64,000 nucleotides of DNA. Source: Kappaphycus alvarezii. Taxonomy: Eukaryota; Rhodophyta; Florideophyceae; Gigartinales; Solieriaceae. Below are positions 32,220-43,598 of this stretch, piece after piece. How positions within the stretch are numbered: the first letter of the stretch is position 1; each line of letters opens with the position of its first letter. Made by a program: the position numbers and the translations under genes. The DNA lies in assembly GCA_002205965.3 (NCBI GenBank), contig NADL03000091.1, positions 248,001 through 312,000 on the forward strand. Direction: 5' to 3'. The notes below the pieces were generated by a model, which had not been told where the DNA came from, searched no databases, and saw nothing but the letters and a program-made list of their open reading frames with translations.

Positions 32220-33005
32220 ATTACCCGAAGCGGAAGCCGGGACTCGAGAAACTCGTCGACGAGCACGTGGACGCGTTCCGCATTTTGTTTTCATCCGGTC
32301 CACCGGCTAAGCTCCGACCTCTTCGGATCGAGCTGACCCCTGATGACCAAGCCCATTAAGGTCCGACTTTAGAACTACTCTCAAGAACAGAGAGATTTCC
32401 TTGCCGATATGACAGATAAACTGGTGCGCCACGGCCTGGCGTACCCGAATCAAACATCCCCTTGGGCATGGCGGCCCTTGTTGGTTCCGAAACCCGGTCC
32501 TGCGAAATTCCGATTCACGGTTGACCTACGCCCGGTCAATAAGTTTACTATGAAACACCAGTTTCTCATGCCCAACATTGAGCACGAACTTGGGAAAATT
32601 TCCAGCTCTCGGTATTTCGCGGCATTCACCTGTCGCATGGCAACTGGCAGCTCGAACTGGACCTGGCTTCCCGGACTTTTCAATCCTTCATTACCCCGGA
32701 GGGTATTTTTTTCGCCGACCCGAGTGCTGCACGGTACAACGAATGCCGTGGCGTATATGCACTCTGCAATTGCAGAGGTCATTCCACCGAGTCTTCGGAA
32801 TAAGTTACTTGCATGGCTGGATGACGTCCTTCTCCATGACAAGACCGTGTCTGGTATTATCGGTACTGCACGTGAGATGCTTCGACTTTGCGCGGCTTGC
32901 ATCATCAAGTTGCAACGGGCAAAGTGCATCTTGTTTGCAAAAGAAATCCGATGGTGCGGTCGTCATAATCCGAAGACGGAATTCGCCACGATCCTTGCCG
33001 TCTAG
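32220..33005 (+). pseudogene. gypsy-3 reverse transcriptase
   Basis: AWRPLLVPKPGPAKFRFTVD and LRPVNKFTMKHQFLMPNIE (32,470-32,580) are the finger region, ISSSRYFAAF marks motif A, which is damaged, and LLAWLDDVLLHDKTVSG near 32,810 is the YxDD box with WLDD. RAKCILFAKEIRWCGR near 32,930 is the segment after motif D. It is more intact than its flanks. Confidence 0.88.
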
Positions 33006-33479
33006 ACGGATTACTCAAGATGGAACCTCTGAAAACCGGTGCTCACCTTCAGCAGCTCATCTGCGCCTAACGTGGGTTAAGAATGGTATTCCGAAGTTTA
33101 CGGAGCTAATTGCACCTCTCCACGAGTTTACTCAAACGGTCTATCACCGAGTCGGCAAGCGGACAAAAGTTTCCGTTTCCCGGTTCAGGCTTTCCGCCTT
33201 GGTTAGGGCGACGAACATTTGGCCGCGTTCGAAACATGCATGAATGCCTTGGCCAACCAGGTCACTTTGTCACATCGCGACGTGACAAAGCGCCTTTGCA
33301 TGTACAACGACGCTTCGGATTCCGTTTGGTCGGGTATTGCAACGCAGGTCCCGCTAAGGACCTAAAAATACCGCACAAGGAAAAGCGTCAAGATCCCCTT
33401 GCTTTCCTATCTGGAAGCTTTAATCCGACACAATTCGGTTGGTCTACCCTCTAGAAGGAATCCTTTCCCATACTGGCTA

Positions 33480-33715
33480 CCGTAGATCGGATGCATTGGA
33501 TTGCCGCTACTCCAGAAAGTTTTGATCTGTACACTAATCATAACAAATTTATCATTCTATTTGATCCACTTTCTGTTGTACCTGATTTGTCCCAGACTAC
33601 CGTACGTAAGGTACTTCGATGGGCGGTAAGGCTAAGTCTTTACAATTACACATGCTTCCTTATTAAGGGAAGTGATAACGTGTGAGCCGACCTTCTCGGA
33701 CGACGGTCTGCACCC
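33480..33715 (+). pseudogene. gypsy-3 RNase H C-terminal part
   Basis: The frame 33491-33685 reads WIAATPESFDLYTNHNKFII, FDPLSVVPDLSQTTVRKVLR and YNYTCFLIKGSDNV, the tether/RNase H end in which ITDHxAL is replaced by LYTNHNKFI. The same region in gypsy-3b is FTYHPNLIYLFDP. Confidence 0.75.
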
Positions 33716-34967
33716 TCGACTTTACGGAGACTCATCCGGATTCCGGAACTTCCATCTTCTTCTGCAGAAGATTTTGCATGACCTTCAGCTACCGAGATTT
33801 CGGATGCGCAATCAACCGCCGAGTCGGAACGCCCGCCACAATTGGCCATGGAAGATGGCTTGTGGCGCGACCCAAACGGTGCCGTTTGGATTCCCGACAG
33901 TTGTTCGTATTTACAATTGAGCCTGTGCATCATTGCAACCGTCATGCCGGTCACCGAGGTCGGGATTCAACCGAAAGAGTGCTACGCAAGCACTACTTTT
34001 AGTCTACGATGACATCCGATATCCGGTCCTCGTCCGCGCTTGTATCCATTGTCTATCGACAATTGAAGGGGGAAGGTACCGCATCCGTTCGGTCCGGCTG
34101 TTCACGGTACAGGTCCAAATGACCTTCTCCAATTCGATTATATCAAGCTTGGTCCGAGTTCGGATAGTGCGAAGTACGTCCTCATGTTGAGAGACGACCA
34201 TTCCGACTACAAATGGATTTTCTAATTTCTGATACATCAGCTGAGAACACGGCGGTAGTCATCATTGACTGGTGTGCCGCGTTCGGAGTCCCAAATGGAC
34301 TCTTGTCGGATGGCCCGACACATTTCCGAAATGATACGGTAAGGCATATCACGAAAGTCCTCAAGGTACCATTTCACGCTGCCATATAGTCCGTGAGTAA
34401 CGTTGCTGTCGAAAGGCTCGGCAAGGAATTGCTTCGAGTCTTCCGTTCCGTCATTTCGGAGTTGAAACTGAAGTTTTCCGAGTGGCCGGACATTTTGCCG
34501 CTCGTGCAGAGCGCACTGAACAATGCTCCTTCACCGTCATGCGGAAATATTTCACCGATAACCGGATTCACCGGTCGCGAACCTACTGCACCTATTGCTA
34601 CTTTTCTCCGAAGTTCGGTTGTGAAGCCCGTCACTGTAGACGAGGCAAAGATGGAACGTTTACTTAACGTTTCCACACTGAAGGACCGCGTCGCGGAATT
34701 TCATCCGATTATTCGGGATACTGTATGCGGGAACCGCGAAAGGTCTCGCAAGTCCGCTCAGTTCGGAACATTACCGAACTTTACGGAAGGAGACTTTGTT
34801 CTTGTCGCCAGGGACGAGTTCTTCGCCGGGGAGAAACTTGCTCTCCGTTGGCGCGGCCCTAGCCGCGTAGTCAAGGCGATCAACGACTACGTCTACGAGG
34901 TTGAAGAGCTACGAACCGGAAAATCGGACAGCATTCATGGTAGCAGACTGAAGTTCTTTAAATGGTA
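33715..34967 (+). pseudogene. gypsy-3 integrase with chromodomain-type C-terminus
   Basis: The core is split by frameshifts: MLRDDHSDYKWIF-like sequence near 34,185, SAENTAVVIIDWCAAFGVPN near 34,240 and SDGPTHFRND near 34,310 (second Asp). A long clean frame 34,393-34,967 follows: SNVAVERLGKELLRVFRSVI (with the Glu), SALNNAPSP, TGFTGREPTAPIATFLRSS, then GDFVLVARDEFFAGEKLALR and WRGPSRVVKAINDYVYEVEE ending HGSRLKFFK. The last is the RWRGP..V tail that precedes chromodomains in chromovirus-like integrases. Confidence 0.88.
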
Positions 34968-34968
34968 T

Positions 34969-35095
34969 ACCGGCACAGTAATGGGGAAGGAACTACGCTC
35001 CCTGAAATGCTACCTTCAGGCCAGCCATCAAGCAGGCTGCATTGGAAATGACGGCTGCTGCGGCGTACCTTTGCATCAAAGATCTCTCCGGCTTC
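34969..35095 (-). repeat. LINE-2 tail inserted into gypsy-3
   Basis: GTATACCGGCACAGTAATGG and GGAAGGAACTACGCTCCCTG through TTTGCATCAAAG match LINE-2 3' sequence in minus orientation. The integrase frame runs through it without a stop, giving a chimeric reading frame to 35,364. Confidence 0.9.
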
Positions 35096-36720
35096 AAAAT
35101 TACACAAGTGGGGATGCACCACACTTATGGATTAGTACAATAACCACACGCTATGCCATGCCTACAGACCTACCCTCTTCAAGACCCTCAAACTTAGTTC
35201 CAACAACAGCAGAGTGCGAAACTACGATTGAACCCTCAATCCCACCTCTTTATTCCTCAGCAACACCTCCACGGTTGTATATCAGCGCCTCCAATGGTCC
35301 ACCCCGTTCTCCTTATCTCCAGAACCCTACATTTTCATGTGGGGTAAAATATCGCTGGCGGTAATTTGTAGAGGAATCACCGAAAGCGTAGTTAGCGCAG
35401 GTTCGCTAACCGTAAATACCGAAGTATGACCGGGCTCAACAGAGGGAACGCAGGGGAAAAGGAAGGAAGGCACAAAATAGGGTAGCGGTGAATCCGTCTT
35501 AGACGCGCGACAGAGCGATAAAAAGTGGGAACGACCGAAAACAGGAGCGACGAGAGGGAAACCTATGAGTGAACGACGGTTAACTGCGGCCGTTTCACCA
35601 TTAAGTAACGATTCACAGGTAAAAGAGCCTTTCCTTTACTTTTGACAAGCAGGGTCGACTATTGAATTATGTACAGGCCGAACCTGGAATTTTGGGCCCC
35701 AGATAATTATCTTCAGTAAGCTAATAAATATCTACTCAATTACGGTTAGCTAAATTTCACTGTCAACTATACTAGTTAGTGTTTACCGGCAATGAGGATT
35801 ACACCTAGCTAAATCACAATCCCATAACCGAGAACGGCCATCATACTCTGCCATCTCCGCAAAAACCACATTCCGCTCATTCTCTGTCGGATATTCTGCC
35901 TATTTTGTCACCTATTTCTCCTTTTTCATCTATTTAATGCAGAAATTTAATGTGAAAACACTATAGAACGTGTTCGCGGTCCATTTTTCAACAGCAATTT
36001 TTACATTCAGTCGTTTGATTTGAAATAAAAGCCATGTAGATGATGGTACTGCATGATATGACCTGTTTGGCGATTTTGGGAGGCGGGCGGGGTTGTTCAT
36101 GTTGGGGACAATGTTATTGAGCCTTTGGTGGAGTGATTATTGGCAGGACTGTGACTTCAACGGCGTTGCTGTCGAACTTCAAATAGGGTGATGTCCTCGA
36201 AAAGTTTCACGTTCATTGAAGCTATATCAAAAGCAAATCAATGCTGGGCGGTCATTTTGCATGCATTACAGGCAATAATAAGAAACCGCTTGATAAAATT
36301 CTGGCTTGATGAATTATCGGAACTAAATTTGGAGCACGACGCGGATCAAAGTCGAAAGATTTCTAGTCGAAAAAGGGACACTAAATTTGCAACAAAAAAA
36401 AGAGAATAGGGTCGTACAGTGAAGTTTAATTCATAGAGAAAAAGGAATCTAGGATTACCTTTTGTTAAAAGAAAAGGTACGATGATTGGTTTGGAAAATG
36501 GGAGGTCAAGAAAGGATAATGGGATGAAGGCTCTCTTCAGTAATGGGCGTCATAGGACGCGGGGCACGGGGTGTAAGTCACGCACCGCTTGGCTGATTTG
36601 TGGGTAGTTCGCATCAGCCAGTGGAGCGTTATGCCGGGTCGCATGGTCTTGCTGTAACGGGCACCTGCACATAGGGCTTCAGAGCGACGGGCGCGCCTCG
36701 TGTCGCTGGAGCCAGAGGTA
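35096..36720. other. Spacer, no gene recognised
   Basis: The integrase-derived frame continues to 35,364 as Pro/Ser/Thr-rich sequence of no recognisable kind. 35,600-36,200 is A/T-rich. A frame at 36,188-36,409 (MMSSKSFTFIEAISKANQ start) is featureless and may be a Gag relic of gypsy-3b. Confidence 0.35.
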
Positions 36721-36724
36721 ACTA

Positions 36725-36985
36725 GCGCGGTGCTCTTGGATTAACTCAGAACGGGCTTCTTTGGTGCGTAAGGCTTCCAACCACATGTAATTCCACTCTG
36801 CTCCAGTGTTGGTGCGCCGGGTTTGGGAGCCAAGCGCAGCCTGCTAACCTTTGCTATAATGCCAGCCATCATCTCCACAGAGACTGCGGTAGAGCAAAGC
36901 GGTAGGCACCATGTGTATGTGCAGAAAGGCGCGAGAGGTGGCTTCATCAAACTTTGCATTGCTGGCGGCTTGGAAAAGCTTAATG
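36725..36985 (-). repeat. Pre-RT fragment of another REL-LINE lineage
   Basis: The minus strand reads AASNAKFDEATSRAFLHIHM, VPTALLYRSLCGDDGW and then EWNYMWLEALRTKEAR. This aligns with LINE-A residues ANARGEDATQRAFLHLHMLP, TAVLRRCLRGERGW and QWGALWAEALAAHQAR (17,610-17,850). Divergence is high, so it is a distinct family. Confidence 0.75.
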
Positions 36986-37384
36986 AAAAGCAGTGTGAAA
37001 GGCTTGAGACATAGGAAGAGGAATCCTAGAAGATGTCCACTTCTCTGTATGGGGTCCGGAGTATGTTTTACGGGCTTGGCAAAGAAGAAGCAGCAGACAG
37101 AGGAGGAGGGGAGAGGTGGAGATGTACATTATGAGTGTGACTAGGAGGAGAAGGCCTCAACCGACCGCACTCCTTCCATTGCGGACTCCCCAAAAGATGA
37201 AAGAAGATTGCAGCAGGGTCTTGCGAGGATCACTGGGCGGGCGGTGGAGCATCTTGCATACCGGAGGTCAACGGAGACATAGGAACGGGCGTGGTGGACT
37301 CACGACCCTGTGTATCTGAGGAAGCGAAGGTATGGAGAGCACGACCGTGGGCGCTGGGGTTGTAGTAGACAGCTTGAGGAACTC

Positions 37385-37450
37385 AGAGAAACTTTACTGC
37401 GTTAACATTGAGGGTCCAGTTCAAGAACCGACTATCCTGCTAACTCAGAC
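37385..37450 (-). repeat. LINE family C tail
   Basis: AAACTTTACTGCGTTAACAT, TGAGGGTCCAGTTCAAGAAC and CGACTATCCTGCTAACTC match the family C tail at 29,330-29,385. Confidence 0.85.
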
Positions 37451-37499
37451 GAAAACTTACTCACCTGTCATTTCTTGGGTACACTGCCGACGGCCTATT

Positions 37500-38575
37500 A
37501 AAATTAAGATGTAATAGGATAATCTACATCGGTCACGTCCAGTGGAGCGTGCGAAATGATGGCTATCGCTGCCGACGACCACATAATGCAACTTAGGCGT
37601 TGATCTATGCGGTGAAAAAGATGATGGGAGAGATGTGACGTTTCTTCGCAGCTCTGTCAATAACACGTTCAAGGAACGGGATGGTATCAGAGCATGCAGC
37701 TCTAAGGGAGTCAAAAGCGAGGGGCTGAAACTGGAAACCAACATCGCGTATGCCATCTCCGCACGGGTAGGGATACAGGGAAGGGGGATCATTCTCCTGG
37801 ACAGCTCGTATTCCGAACCCTGAATACTCCAGCGATATTCTTTTGCAGCGGCACTGCCAGCGACTCGCGTCGCAATTCCAGTGGCGTCCGACGTGAACTG
37901 CGATGTAGTGACAACGTCAAGGGCAAAGAATTTCTCGCAGGCGTGAGCGGAGGAAACGGCAGGATGTGAAAATTGAAAAACTAATTTTCCAGTATTGCAA
38001 AACTATCTAATTTGTCTTCAATATCGACTACAAAGATGAATAATTGTGGAACAATATTTTCATCAGAGACCGACAATTTTAATTTATTGCGAATCATCGA
38101 AAATATTTTATCCATCTTCACTGGCCCATTTTTATAATTAATTACACGTGATGTAATTTTTATGTCTGTCAGCTGGTTTTGAAACTCTACAGTTGTAATT
38201 AATGGAATTATATTGCAGCAAATTATTATTTATATTAATGCTCACCCAGACAAATACTCTATAGTTAATAATAAGCATGAATTTAGTCTACAAAAATTAT
38301 TATACTGGTGGAATCTTCTTTGTGGCTTGTCTACTATGCTCTACAATATAGAAAGTCTTAAGTTGTTAGAAAATTTAGCAAGCCTCGGGCCAGCGAACTA
38401 CCCTTTCAATCTATAAATATTGGTGTCTTTTTCTAATTATTATCAGTTCTATTCCGGTAATTTTACATTCACTTAATTGGAATATATATTTTTGGATCTC
38501 CGTATTTCATTTAATTTTTACACCGGATGTATAAAGATTTCTCCGGGCCGAAGTTTGGAACAAGGGTTAAAGTCA
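37500..38575. other. Spacer, A/T-rich, no gene recognised
   Basis: 38,000-38,540 is strongly A/T-rich and has no repeat partner in the window. Frames near 37,635 are short and featureless. Confidence 0.35.
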
Positions 38576-38616
38576 GGAATCTCTAGCTGTGTGTCCAAAA
38601 CAGCGATGCGGAAGAG

Positions 38617-39300
38617 GTGATAGACGAGGGCGTCTCGGAAGGAGTCATGCCGGTGTCAACTGCTAAAATCGGAGATGCAGATGTCAGCAGCGTGATCACT
38701 ATAGACATTCAGCGGATGTTGGAAGTTGTGAAAACCAGAGGCATCGATTCTGTGTATACTAGAAGACCGAGGTGGCAGCGTAACATTATGCTCCAGTGGG
38801 CGGCGAAAATTTTTATGGCAGCCGTCAGGTGCGCTTGAAGGGATCACCGACACCACTGTGGCGAAGAACTAGGCTTAGAATCAGGCGAAGGCTCCTGTAA
38901 GCATGGTTATTTTTCGGCACGGTACATTCCTCCAGAGATCATCCTTTCAGAACTCCGTTGCCCTAGCCTCATGTCTTGCCCTACTTAAAACTGGATGAAT
39001 GTTTTAGGGCTTATCAGCAAGGGCGGTAGGGTCGAAGGGGCCGAGATCAGTGACGAATAATGAGAAGAGGGTGGAAGAAAGAACAACTTGCAAGTATCAA
39101 ATTATTCAGGGATGAGGTTTCCAACATAGCACGTGATTTGCTCTCACGGAAAACGCTCGTGCACGTGTTAATCCACGCAAAATTCGCAATGCTCGTGAAC
39201 GAGACGGGGCAACCCAAGAGGCTTTTGGGGCAGCGAGAGAGAGGTAAATTCCTAGTACAAATCCCACAATGCCAACAATCGGCCACCTAAGCGCAAAGAC
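38617..39300 (+). pseudogene. gypsy-3b Gag remnant
   Basis: 38,617-38,838 (SVITIDIQRMLEVVKTRGID) and 39,060-39,290 (LFRDEVSNIARDLLSRKTLV) read as helical, charged sequence in the position of Gag, ahead of a zinc knuckle. Assignment rests on position. Confidence 0.4.
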
Positions 39301-39309
39301 TCAGAGTGG

Positions 39310-39840
39310 AAAAAAGAGTGTCTTAATGGAGGCTGTACTGGTTTCCATCGTCTCAAGGATTGTCCCATCATCTCCTCCGAGAAGAAAAAGGAACTCTTTG
39401 AGAAGCATTATGGCAGAAAGAAGAGCAGGAAGGCTAAGAAAGTGAAAGAAATCTCCAATTTAACAAGTGGGACACCGACCGAAAGTGAAGATAGATTCCG
39501 AGTAGAATTGGAGGAGTCTGTGTTCAAAACTGTTCCTGGAGATTCTGGAGCAAATTTCAGCGCGGTAGATGCGAGGGCCTTTAAGATGGTACAGGTCACT
39601 GTACCAGATATCATTGTCAAGACTTTATCTGTCTCTCTCTTCCGCGAAGGTGCCTTTAAGGCAAAGGGCACGCCTACCGCCACCGCCTCCAGGACAGCAA
39701 TTATTACCGTACCATCTACCTACTAGGCTCTAACATTCCATTACAAGTCAGAGTTATCGAGTTATTAGTTGTTGAGCGACATAGACGAGATATTGCTTGG
39801 TTTAACTTTCCTCAATTCCATCGGGTTCAACCTCAGGACC
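39310..39840 (+). pseudogene. gypsy-3b zinc knuckle and retropepsin
   Basis: A knuckle CLNGGCTGFHRLKDC (C-x4-C-x3-H-x4-C) lies near 39,330. In the same frame a basic linker is followed by TVPGDSGANFSAVDARAF near 39,530, which holds the DSGA active-site motif. After a frameshift DIDEILLGLTFLNSIGFNL near 39,785 gives the protease C-terminal segment. Confidence 0.8.
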
Positions 39841-39854
39841 ATTTGGCCCATATA

Positions 39855-40220
39855 AGTGCCAAAATGTACGACAACCATGTGTTCGACATCAATGCAACGA
39901 TACGCAATCGAAGAAGCTATGTGTCGATTAGACTACCGCGTTCTCGGACACGAAGTAACCATTTTCACCTATCACCCGAATCTAATTTATCTTTTCGACC
40001 CTACGGGCGCAACCGAATTGAGAGAAACACAGCAAGCAAGGTAATGCACCAGGCAATCAAACTTAGCGCTTTCAGATACGTTATCGAGCATTTACCTGGG
40101 GAAAGAAACGTTTGGGCCGATATCTTAACCCGCTGGGCCGTGAGTCCAATTTTCAGTACGAGCAGAAAATTTACCTCGCGCTATGGCACTCATGTCCGCC
40201 CCGGTCAATCCCAGGAGTAG
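39855..40220 (+). pseudogene. gypsy-3b RNase H C-terminal part
   Basis: RYAIEEAMCRLDYRVLGHEV, TIFTYHPNLIYLFDPTG and then, in another frame, IKLSAFRYVIEHLPGERNVW and ADILTRW form the end of the RNase H/connection region. One frameshift separates the halves. Confidence 0.85.
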
Positions 40221-40229
40221 ACTCCAAAT

Positions 40230-41260
40230 TTGACTGGCAGACGACGGGATATTAGACAGGCACAAGAACGCACAACAGAGTTGCCTCCAATTGGGTTCAA
40301 GGCTACCAGTGAGGGTTTCCAGAACAAAAAGCTACTGTTTTGGATTCCGAATGATGAAGGTTTACTCAATCTACGAATTGTCATTGCAGCAAATACTAGT
40401 CATGGTCGTCATAGAGCTTTCAATGTGACTATCACAGCGATCAAGGCATACTTCTATTGGAAGGACATGGACAAGGACGTCAAGACGTTCGTCACCTCCT
40501 GTCTGTATTGCCTTTGCACAAAATCTGGGAAGATCATACCACGTTGCTTAGGTCACGCTTTACATGCCATGTCAATTAACCTGATAAGCTTCCACTTCAA
40601 TTTATGTTATATTTACCGCTTAAGATGGTTTTATATGTGCTAGTGCTCAAGGACGACCACAGCGGGTATGTTTGGTTCATACCAACCTCTGAGACCACAG
40701 CTGAAGTCCTCGCAAACTCAATGATTCAATGATTTACAGAATTTGGAGTAGTGCACAAGTGGTATCTGATAGAGGTTCGCACTTCAAGAATGAAGTTATC
40801 AAACTTCTGCAAGAGATGAAGAAGTCGTCTCACCGTTTCACCCTTGCGTATTGTCCATGGTCGAATTGAACACTAGAAGTTGTTGTGTCAAGAGCTGCTG
40901 AGAAAGTATCGTGCATTGCATTCTGAATGTTAGCTACCTCAAACTTGCCACCCTAGTGTTCTACCGGTTGATCAGTCCGCGCTCAACCATTCTGCTCTAT
41001 CTAGCCTAGGAAACAGTTGCCCAATGACAGTTTCACTGGTCACAAACAGGACTCTCCGATGACTTCCACTACTATGAAGGTCGGAAGGAAGACGGAGACG
41101 CATACTGCTGCTGAAGTTCTACGATCCCAGAAGGGAGAATTTGAATCTATGCAGTCTGCACTCAGTGAAATTCATAAGGATATAGCACTTCTATCTGGAA
41201 AGAAACGCAAACATGCGGTCGGTTATCACAACCGCAAAGACAAATATACGCCCAATTAAT
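40230..41260 (+). pseudogene. gypsy-3b integrase
   Basis: The zinc finger region has SHGRHRAFNVTITAIKAYFY and FVTSCLYCLCTKSG (HH-CC) near 40,400-40,520. The core shows VLKDDHSGYVWFIPTSETTA near 40,650 (first Asp region) and VSDRGSHFKNEVIKLLQEM near 40,770 (second Asp). The Glu helix is damaged near 40,870. A coiled segment QKGEFESMQSALSEIHKDIA near 41,130 follows, as expected after the core. Confidence 0.8.
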
Positions 41261-41459
41261 TTAACAGAGAGATACTTCGCTCTCTGCGGGTTTAGGAACG
41301 TGATCACACCCTTAAGCCGTCCTGAAGTGTTCTGGGACCGTGCTACGTCACAGAATGTCGAAATGGCCACATATTTGTTATTAAATCTCTCCTGGATGGA
41401 TCAAAGATGGAAGGACATGGTTTTCGACTAAAACTATTCCGTAACAATGACTTTAAAGT

Positions 41460-41690
41460 AACGGAAGAGCTCTTTGAAAATCTTGTCTATCATCAAGGAG
41501 AGTTTCTTGCGACCGACCGCTTCTTGGATATCAGGAGAAAGGACGGGGTGACAAAATTGCTTGTGCAATGGCGCTGATTTGCCCTTGAGTTCACCGACTT
41601 GGTGTTATTGGAATCACTTCAACAAGACGTACCAAATATAGTAGAGGATTACATGGTGGATATATTCGCCAACGGTACGCTTCGTCAACG
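41460..41690 (+). pseudogene. gypsy-3b C-terminal chromodomain
   Basis: YHQGEFLATDRFLDIRRKDG, VTKLLVQWR, a TGA in place of the expected Gly codon, then FALEFTDLVLLESLQQDVPN and IVEDYM. The order [LV]-x-x-W-x-G-F ... W-E-[LP]-x-x-x-L ... D-[VI]-P-x-[IL]-[VL]-x-x-[YF] is that of chromodomains carried by gypsy integrases. They are thought to guide insertion to certain chromatin. Confidence 0.75.
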
Positions 41691-41699
41691 CACCATCAC

Positions 41700-42955
41700 T
41701 GACAATCTCTGAGTGATCGCTTTTGGTTTTCACCTCAAAAATTACGGGGCGCTGTTGTATTTTACCGTCTTAATGGCGCATTTTCATCATGATGTCGTGC
41801 ATATGCGCGACGTCGATATAGTTTGCGAAAATGCCTGCGGCACGAAGATATTGCTTATAATGCATTGTAGTACTGGTCGTGTGACAGATATTGACAACGG
41901 TATACTGTGCAAGAAGTATTCTACGTCAGGTTGCGCACGCAATCTCTTTGCCGAGTCAGCTGCCAACTGACACGGCAAGGGTGCTTATAAGACCAATCCG
42001 ATTTCTCGGGTGGCCACGCACAAGAGAAGAAACTCTCAGTGAGTGTACCCATCGCCGTCATTTCTTTCTACTCTTTCGCACTCTTTGTATTACATTTCCA
42101 GCTATCTTTCCCAGTGTTCCTGATCTTTACTTCAGTCTATCGTTGAGTACTGCGCCAACACTGAACAAAAGAGCGACGTCATGAAATGAATCTTAGGCGG
42201 AGCGCTACAGGGAGTCGAATTCAGCTGCAAGGTCATGGGCGTCTTCTGCGTCGGCACGTTTGAATGCTTGCTCTACGGGCATGCCGATGCTCAGAGTTTG
42301 TGCATATGGAAACGAGCCCGTGGGTCCCGGATGTGCTCGAGAAGATTCAGGGTGCGTCGAAACGCATCAAATTTGTTGTAACAAGGTCTCTGTTACACCA
42401 CTGTGTAATAGAGACTTGCTTGCTGTCGCTGTTCTAATTCTTTATTACACCGCGTATAACAGAGAGAAACTTCATCACCCTTGAAAGAATTCAGAAAGCG
42501 TGTGTAGCCGGGTAGCGGTTCTATCGCCGAATATTTACTTTCTCTAAAGTTTTTTTATATGACGTGGAGTCCCACGTCATCGACATGTTTATATTTTAGA
42601 TAGTACTATTAATTTGTTACAGCTCTTCTTTCTAGTTACAGCTCTACTGTCATGTGCTTTTTACTGAGCTGGCACAACTTTGAGAGTTGTTTAGAAGAGC
42701 TGCCGTAGTGTCTATAAAATGGGGGCTTATCTGGATTCTTGTGGGAATCCAGGTACACCCCATACACCATTTACCCCCAACTCTTTGAAATCAACTACAA
42801 TCGTCTCTACTGTTCCTTTAGCAGCGCCCAGGCTGCATCCCTCTCTGTTTCATTTGTCCCGAAGGAACGCCTTGGTAAATGTACAGTTTCCAATTGGGCC
42901 CGAGAAGACCGAAGCCGTCATCAGCGCACTTGAAAAGAGGAAAATTTGCTAGGAA
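41700..42955. other. Spacer with small hairpins, possible LTR remains
   Basis: No gene recognised. TGACGTGGAGTCCCACGTCA (42,559-42,579) is an 8-bp-arm hairpin. Further on CTATAAAAT at 42,714 is followed by CTGGATTCTTGTGGGAATCC (42,730-42,752), an 8-bp stem. A TATA box with a stem-loop just downstream would suit an LTR R region, but no partner copy is in the window. Confidence 0.4.
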
Positions 42956-42959
42956 AGCT

Positions 42960-43035
42960 GGAAACTTCTTGGATTGTTGGAAGATATATTTGATCTATTC
43001 TAAAGTTTACGAGACAGCCAAAATCGACTCAAAAA
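42960..43035 (-). repeat. LINE-2 tail
   Basis: TGGATTGTTGGAAGATATAT, TTGATCTATTCTAAAG and AGCCAAAATCGACTCAAAA match the LINE-2 terminus in minus orientation. Confidence 0.8.
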
Positions 43036-43044
43036 CTGCTCTTT

Positions 43045-43416
43045 CCAAGGGCGTGATGTGCGGCCAAGAAATGCGGGTCTTCTGGTGATTGGCGAATATG
43101 CCAAAAGCCAAGCCGTGTCAGGGGAGTGACCGCAGAACTCTTTAGAGCCCGTCAAGTGACCCAATGACGTCCCGTCATGAATGTAGTACTGATTAAGGAA
43201 AATGCAGTTCTTTACGGCTATCCGGTGGGTTAGTGGCTGAATAGCGAGATAGGAAAGCAGCATGCTAACAAGGTCACCCTGCTGCGCGCCCTGCGCACTA
43301 GATAGGATCGTTCGGTCATGGTTCGGAATGATTCAAGGCTGGTTGGTCCGGCAATAAATCATGTTAACGAACCGTGCGATGGACGGGGCACAAGATTGGA
43401 AGACGTCTAACATGGT
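43045..43416 (-). pseudogene. REL-LINE reverse transcriptase fragment
   Basis: The minus strand reads MLDVFQSCAPSIARFVNMIY, AQGAQQGDLVSMLLSYLAIQ and FLNQYYIHDGTSLGHLTG. These align with LINE-A MLDHLPMLAPSLARFANMIY, AQGTQQGDPASMLLFSLTIQ and CQWYADDGTIVG. The catalytic box has degenerated (YIHDG). Confidence 0.88.
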
Positions 43417-43439
43417 TTGAATATCACCGCAATTGAGGC

Positions 43440-43486
43440 GTTGCGGGAAGAACTTTACGGCATTAGTATAACGGGTGTCCGCTGCG
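43440..43486 (-). repeat. LINE family B tail upstream of tRNA-Ser
   Basis: GAACTTTACGGCATTAGTAT, AACGGGTGTCCGCTGCGGAC is the last about 45 bp of family B, in minus orientation. It ends 113 bp before the tRNA-Ser gene and points away from it. Confidence 0.88.
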
Positions 43487-43598
43487 GACCGCGAACATTT
43501 CGTTTGCAGAGTATAAGTAACTTAAACTGTCGCCTGTTTGGCACCGGAGAGCTCAAGTGGGGGATCAGTAAATTTCCTGGGCTCCCCAAGGCATCAGG

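Larger units (their letters stand above)
30463..34967 (+). mobile_element. Ty3/gypsy element with integrase C-terminal chromodomain-like tail (gypsy-3)
   Basis: Gag with a zinc knuckle, protease remnant, RT, RNase H and integrase run left to right. No LTRs were found; the right end is cut by a LINE-2 tail at 34,969. RT and integrase sequences differ strongly from gypsy-1 and gypsy-4 and match the partial copy at 38.6-41.7 kb. Confidence 0.85.
38580..41690 (+). mobile_element. Second gypsy-3-type element (gypsy-3b), RT deleted, chromodomain present
   Basis: Gag knuckle and protease (39,310-39,790), RNase H end (39,890-40,170), integrase (40,230-41,010) and a chromodomain-like end (41,480-41,690) follow in order. 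No RT motif is present: protease sequence passes into the RNase H end within about 100 bp, so about 1.3 kb is missing relative to gypsy-3. LTRs were not recognised. Confidence 0.8.
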
